64,000 nt of DNA, taken from contig NZ_JAPKFL010000002.1 in assembly GCF_026262575.1 (NCBI RefSeq), positions 62,001-126,000 of the forward strand, given 5' to 3'. The stretch's first letter is position 1. Each line of letters begins with the position of its first letter. Position numbers and translations under genes: made by a program. This document shows, in pieces, positions 61,286 through 64,000 of the stretch. The stretch comes from Streptomyces marinisediminis (GTDB lineage: Bacteria; Actinomycetota; Actinomycetes; Streptomycetales; Streptomycetaceae). The notes under the pieces are model-generated. The model was not told the origin of the DNA. It did no database searches and saw only the letters and a list, made by a program, of their open reading frames with translations.

Positions 61286-63961
61286 ATGACCGACTCCACC
61301 CTGCCGAGCGAGCTGGACCAGCTCCCGGACCGTGACCCGCAGGAGACCGCCGAGTGGCGCGAGTCCCTGGACGCGGTCGCCGACGCGGCCGGACCGCGGC
61401 GCGCCGCCTACCTCGTGCGCCGCACCGTCGAGCACGCGCGCACCAGCGGGCTCGCCGTCCCGGGGCTGCTGGAGACGGAGTACGTCAACACCATCCCGAC
61501 GGCCGCCGAGCCCGAGCTGCCCGGCGACCCGGAGATGGAGCGCCGCATCACCGCGTGGAACCGGTGGAACGCCGCCGCGATGGTGACCCGGGGCAGCCGC
61601 TACGGCGTCGGCGGCCACATCGCCACCTACGCCTCGGCGGCCTGGCTCTACGAGATCGGCTTCCAGCACTTCTTCCGCGGCAAGGAGGACCCGCGGCGGC
61701 ACGGCTCCGGCGACCAGCTCTACATCCAGGGCCACGCCTCCCCCGGCATCTACGCCCGCGCCTTCCTGGAGGGGCGGCTCACCGAGGAGAACCTCGACCA
61801 CTTCCGTCAGGAGGCGGGCGGCAAGGGCGTACCGTCCTACCCGCACCCCCGCCGCCTGCCGTGGCTGTGGGAGTTCCCCACCGTGTCGATGGGCCTGGGC
61901 CCGCTGTCGGCGATCTACCAGGCGCGCTTCAACCGCTACCTGAGCAACCGCGGGATCAAGGACACCTCCACCAGCCACGTGTGGGCGTTCCTGGGCGACG
62001 GCGAGATGGACGAGCCGGAGTCGACCGCCGCCCTGGCGCTCGCCGCCCGGGAGCGACTCGACAACCTCACCTTCGTCGTCAACTGCAACCTCCAGCGCCT
62101 GGACGGCCCGGTGCGCGCCAACTTCAAGATCGTGCAGGAGCTGGAGGCGCAGTTCCGCGCGGCCGGCTGGCACGTGGTGAAGTCGCTGTGGGGCACCGCC
62201 TGGGACGAGCTGATCCAGCTCGACACCACCGGCGCGCTGCTGCGCCGCCTGCGCGACGTGCCCGACGCCCAGTTCCAGACGTACGCCACCCGCGACGCCG
62301 CCTACATCCGCGAGCACTTCTTCGGCGCGGATCCGGCCCTGGCGGAACTGGCGAAGCTGCTCACCGACGACAAGATCACCGAGTGCTTCCACACCTCGCG
62401 CGCCGGTCACGAGCCGCGCAAGGTGTACGCGGCGTACCAGGCGGCCGTCGAACACCGGGGCGCGCCGACGGTGATCCTGGCGCAGACGGTCAAGGGCTGG
62501 ACGCTGGGCCCGGGCTTCGAGTCGCGCAACGCCAACCACCAGATGAAGAAGCTCTCCGGCAAGGAGTTCCGCGCCATGCGGGACCTGCTGGAGCTGCCCA
62601 TCCCGGACGCCGAGCTGGACGACGAGCTGGTCCCCTACGCCCACCCGGGCGCCGACTCCCCCGAGGTGCGCTACCTCAGGGAGCGCCGCGCGGAGCTGGG
62701 CGGCCCCGCCCCGGCGCGCACGGTGCACCCCGTCGCGCTGCCGGAGCCCGCGGAGCGGCCGTTCGCGGCGATGGCCAAGGGGAGCGGCAGCCAGGCGGTG
62801 GCCACCACCATGGCCTTCGTGCGGCTGGTGAAGGACCTGATGCGGGACAAGGAGACCGGCAAGCGCTGGGTCCCGATCGTCCCGGACGAGGCGCGCACGT
62901 TCGGCATGGAGGCGCTGTTCCCCTCCGCGGGCATCTACTCGCCGCTGGGCCAGACCTACGACCCGGTCGACCGCGACCAGCTCATGTACTACAAGGAGGC
63001 CAAGGACGGGCAGATCCTCAACGAGGGGATCACCGAGGCCGGCGCGATGGCGGACTTCACCGCCGCCGCGACGTCGTACGCCACGCACGGCGAGCCGATG
63101 ATCCCGTTCTACATCTTCTACTCGATGTTCGGCTGGCAGCGCACCGCCGACCAGTTCTGGGCGCTGGCCGACCAGCTCGGCCGGGGCTTCGTCGTGGGTG
63201 CCACGGCCGGCCGCACGACGCTGACGGGCGAGGGCCTCCAGCACGCCGACGGGCACTCGCCGCTGATCGCCGCGACGAACCCGGCCGCGCTCTCCTACGA
63301 CCCGGCCTTCGCGTACGAGATCGGCGTGATCGTGAAGGACGGTCTGCGCCGGATGTACGGGGAGGACCCGGAGGACGTCTTCTACTACCTGACGGTCTAC
63401 AACGAGCCCATGCCGCAGCCCGCGATGCCCGAGGGCGTCGAGGAGGGCATCGTCAAGGGGCTGTACCGGTTCAGCCAGGGCGAGGCGGCGGACGCGCAGG
63501 CGCCGCGCATCCAGCTCCTGGCCTCGGGCACCGCGATCCACTGGGTGCTCCAGGCCCAGCGGCTGCTGGCCGAGCAGTGGGGCGTCGCGGCGGACGTGTG
63601 GTCGGCGACGTCGTGGGGCGAGCTGCGCCGCGACGCGCTGGAGTGCGAGGCGGCCGCGCTGCGCGGCGAGGACCGGGTGCCGTACGTGACGCGCGTGCTG
63701 AAGGACGCGCCGGGCCCGGTACTGGCGGTCAGCGACTGGATGCGGCAGGTGCCGGACCAGATCAGCCAGTGGGTGCCGCAGGACTACTCCTCGCTGGGCA
63801 CCGACGGGTTCGGCCTGTCCGACACCCGGGAGAACGCCCGCCGCCACTTCGGGGTGGACGCCGAGTCGATCGCCGTCTCCGCGCTGGCCCAGCTCGCCCG
63901 GCGCGGTGAGGTCAAGCAGGAGACCGTCCGTCAGGCCGCCGAGCGGTACGGCCTGGCCTGA
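61286..63961 (+). CDS. aceE: Pyruvate dehydrogenase E1 component (homodimeric type)
   Basis: Thiamine-diphosphate-dependent decarboxylase that feeds pyruvate into acetyl-CoA. The 891-residue protein is of the single-chain AceE type: HISSYAS-like [34 protein letters not shown], the ThDP motif [10 protein letters not shown] ... [23 protein letters not shown] [14 protein letters not shown], and the transketolase-type C-terminal half ([41 protein letters not shown]). ATG at 61286 follows GGAAGGCGG. It works with SucB/AceF-type E2 and Lpd, the latter two encoded 8-11 kb upstream. Confidence 0.97.
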   Translation: MTDSTLPSELDQLPDRDPQETAEWRESLDAVADAAGPRRAAYLVRRTVEHARTSGLAVPGLLETEYVNTIPTAAEPELPGDPEMERRITAWNRWNAAAMVTRGSRYGVGGHIATYASAAWLYEIGFQHFFRGKEDPRRHGSGDQLYIQGHASPGIYARAFLEGRLTEENLDHFRQEAGGKGVPSYPHPRRLPWLWEFPTVSMGLGPLSAIYQARFNRYLSNRGIKDTSTSHVWAFLGDGEMDEPESTAALALAARERLDNLTFVVNCNLQRLDGPVRANFKIVQELEAQFRAAGWHVVKSLWGTAWDELIQLDTTGALLRRLRDVPDAQFQTYATRDAAYIREHFFGADPALAELAKLLTDDKITECFHTSRAGHEPRKVYAAYQAAVEHRGAPTVILAQTVKGWTLGPGFESRNANHQMKKLSGKEFRAMRDLLELPIPDAELDDELVPYAHPGADSPEVRYLRERRAELGGPAPARTVHPVALPEPAERPFAAMAKGSGSQAVATTMAFVRLVKDLMRDKETGKRWVPIVPDEARTFGMEALFPSAGIYSPLGQTYDPVDRDQLMYYKEAKDGQILNEGITEAGAMADFTAAATSYATHGEPMIPFYIFYSMFGWQRTADQFWALADQLGRGFVVGATAGRTTLTGEGLQHADGHSPLIAATNPAALSYDPAFAYEIGVIVKDGLRRMYGEDPEDVFYYLTVYNEPMPQPAMPEGVEEGIVKGLYRFSQGEAADAQAPRIQLLASGTAIHWVLQAQRLLAEQWGVAADVWSATSWGELRRDALECEAAALRGEDRVPYVTRVLKDAPGPVLAVSDWMRQVPDQISQWVPQDYSSLGTDGFGLSDTRENARRHFGVDAESIAVSALAQLARRGEVKQETVRQAAERYGLA

Positions 63962-64000
63962 CGGCCCGTCGGGCGACACGGAGGGGCGGGGCCCGGCTGC

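Noticed and set aside
1..64000. tRNA, rRNA, insertion sequence, attachment site or prophage
   Set aside because: No cloverleaf-like or rRNA segments, transposase motifs, terminal inverted repeats or phage genes were noticed on either strand by reading; a tRNAscan-SE and ISfinder run would confirm.

Overview
The window is a high-GC (about 73%) actinobacterial chromosome segment. Codon third positions are almost all G or C, GTG starts are common, and the gene content is that of Streptomyces. From memory, the order of recognisable genes follows the S. coelicolor core chromosome from macS (SCO2121) through glkA (SCO2126), qcr/cta (SCO2148-2156), erpA and nadA (SCO2161-2162), pepA-lpd-sucB (SCO2179-2181) to aceE (SCO2183). 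No rRNA, tRNA, CRISPR array, insertion sequence or prophage was seen.

Layout. 1-9.3 kb: a truncated MacS sensor kinase, an acyltransferase, an esterase, a membrane protein, an EEP-fold phosphoesterase, glucokinase glkA, and a run of a DUF5304 protein, an ArsA-like ATPase and an SRPBCC protein, then a metallophosphoesterase. 9.5-19 kb: an acyl-CoA synthetase, a PHP-domain phosphoesterase, a PimB-type mannosyltransferase, a GT87 membrane protein, two NlpC/P60 cell-wall hydrolases and a NYN-domain protein. 19.4-22.8 kb: a stand-alone RAM-domain protein, a class-V aminotransferase under a SAM-IV riboswitch, and trpD. 22.9-32.3 kb: the aerobic respiratory chain (qcrB-qcrA-qcrC and ctaE; ctaF-ctaD-ctaC), with a receiver-like protein and an L,D-transpeptidase between the two blocks. 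32.6-40.7 kb: a cysteine desulfurase-TusA fusion, a PfkB kinase, a Pro/Gly-rich membrane-anchored protein, erpA, nadA, a methyltransferase and a DUF3043 protein. 40.9-47.7 kb: an envelope-stress group (pspA, pspAA, an HtrA-like lipoprotein protease) and late cobalamin genes cobU, cobT and cobS. 47.8-53.3 kb: pepA, lpd and sucB. 53.6-60.1 kb: a block that looks accessory. It holds a WXG100-like protein, a DUF1023 alpha/beta hydrolase, a lipoprotein, a frameshifted second lipoprotein copy, two GNAT acetyltransferases, a TauE/SafE permease and an unrecognised protein. 60.2-64 kb: a GntR-family regulator and aceE.

How the genes work together. Most of the window is housekeeping central metabolism. 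Glucose enters through GlkA. AceE, Lpd and SucB serve the 2-oxoacid dehydrogenase complexes. The bcc-aa3 supercomplex carries the electrons. Sulfur, Fe-S and NAD supply (desulfurase-TusA, ErpA, NadA) sit next to the respiratory genes.

The most notable signals are: the SAM-IV riboswitch with a six-residue ORF in front of the aminotransferase; a 21-bp perfect palindrome spanning the ctaE start codon; the hydrolase/WXG-like/lipoprotein module with its decayed duplicate; palindromes upstream of aceE and its regulator; and a recurrent TANNNT box 6-8 nt before start codons that lack a Shine-Dalgarno, suggesting leaderless mRNAs.
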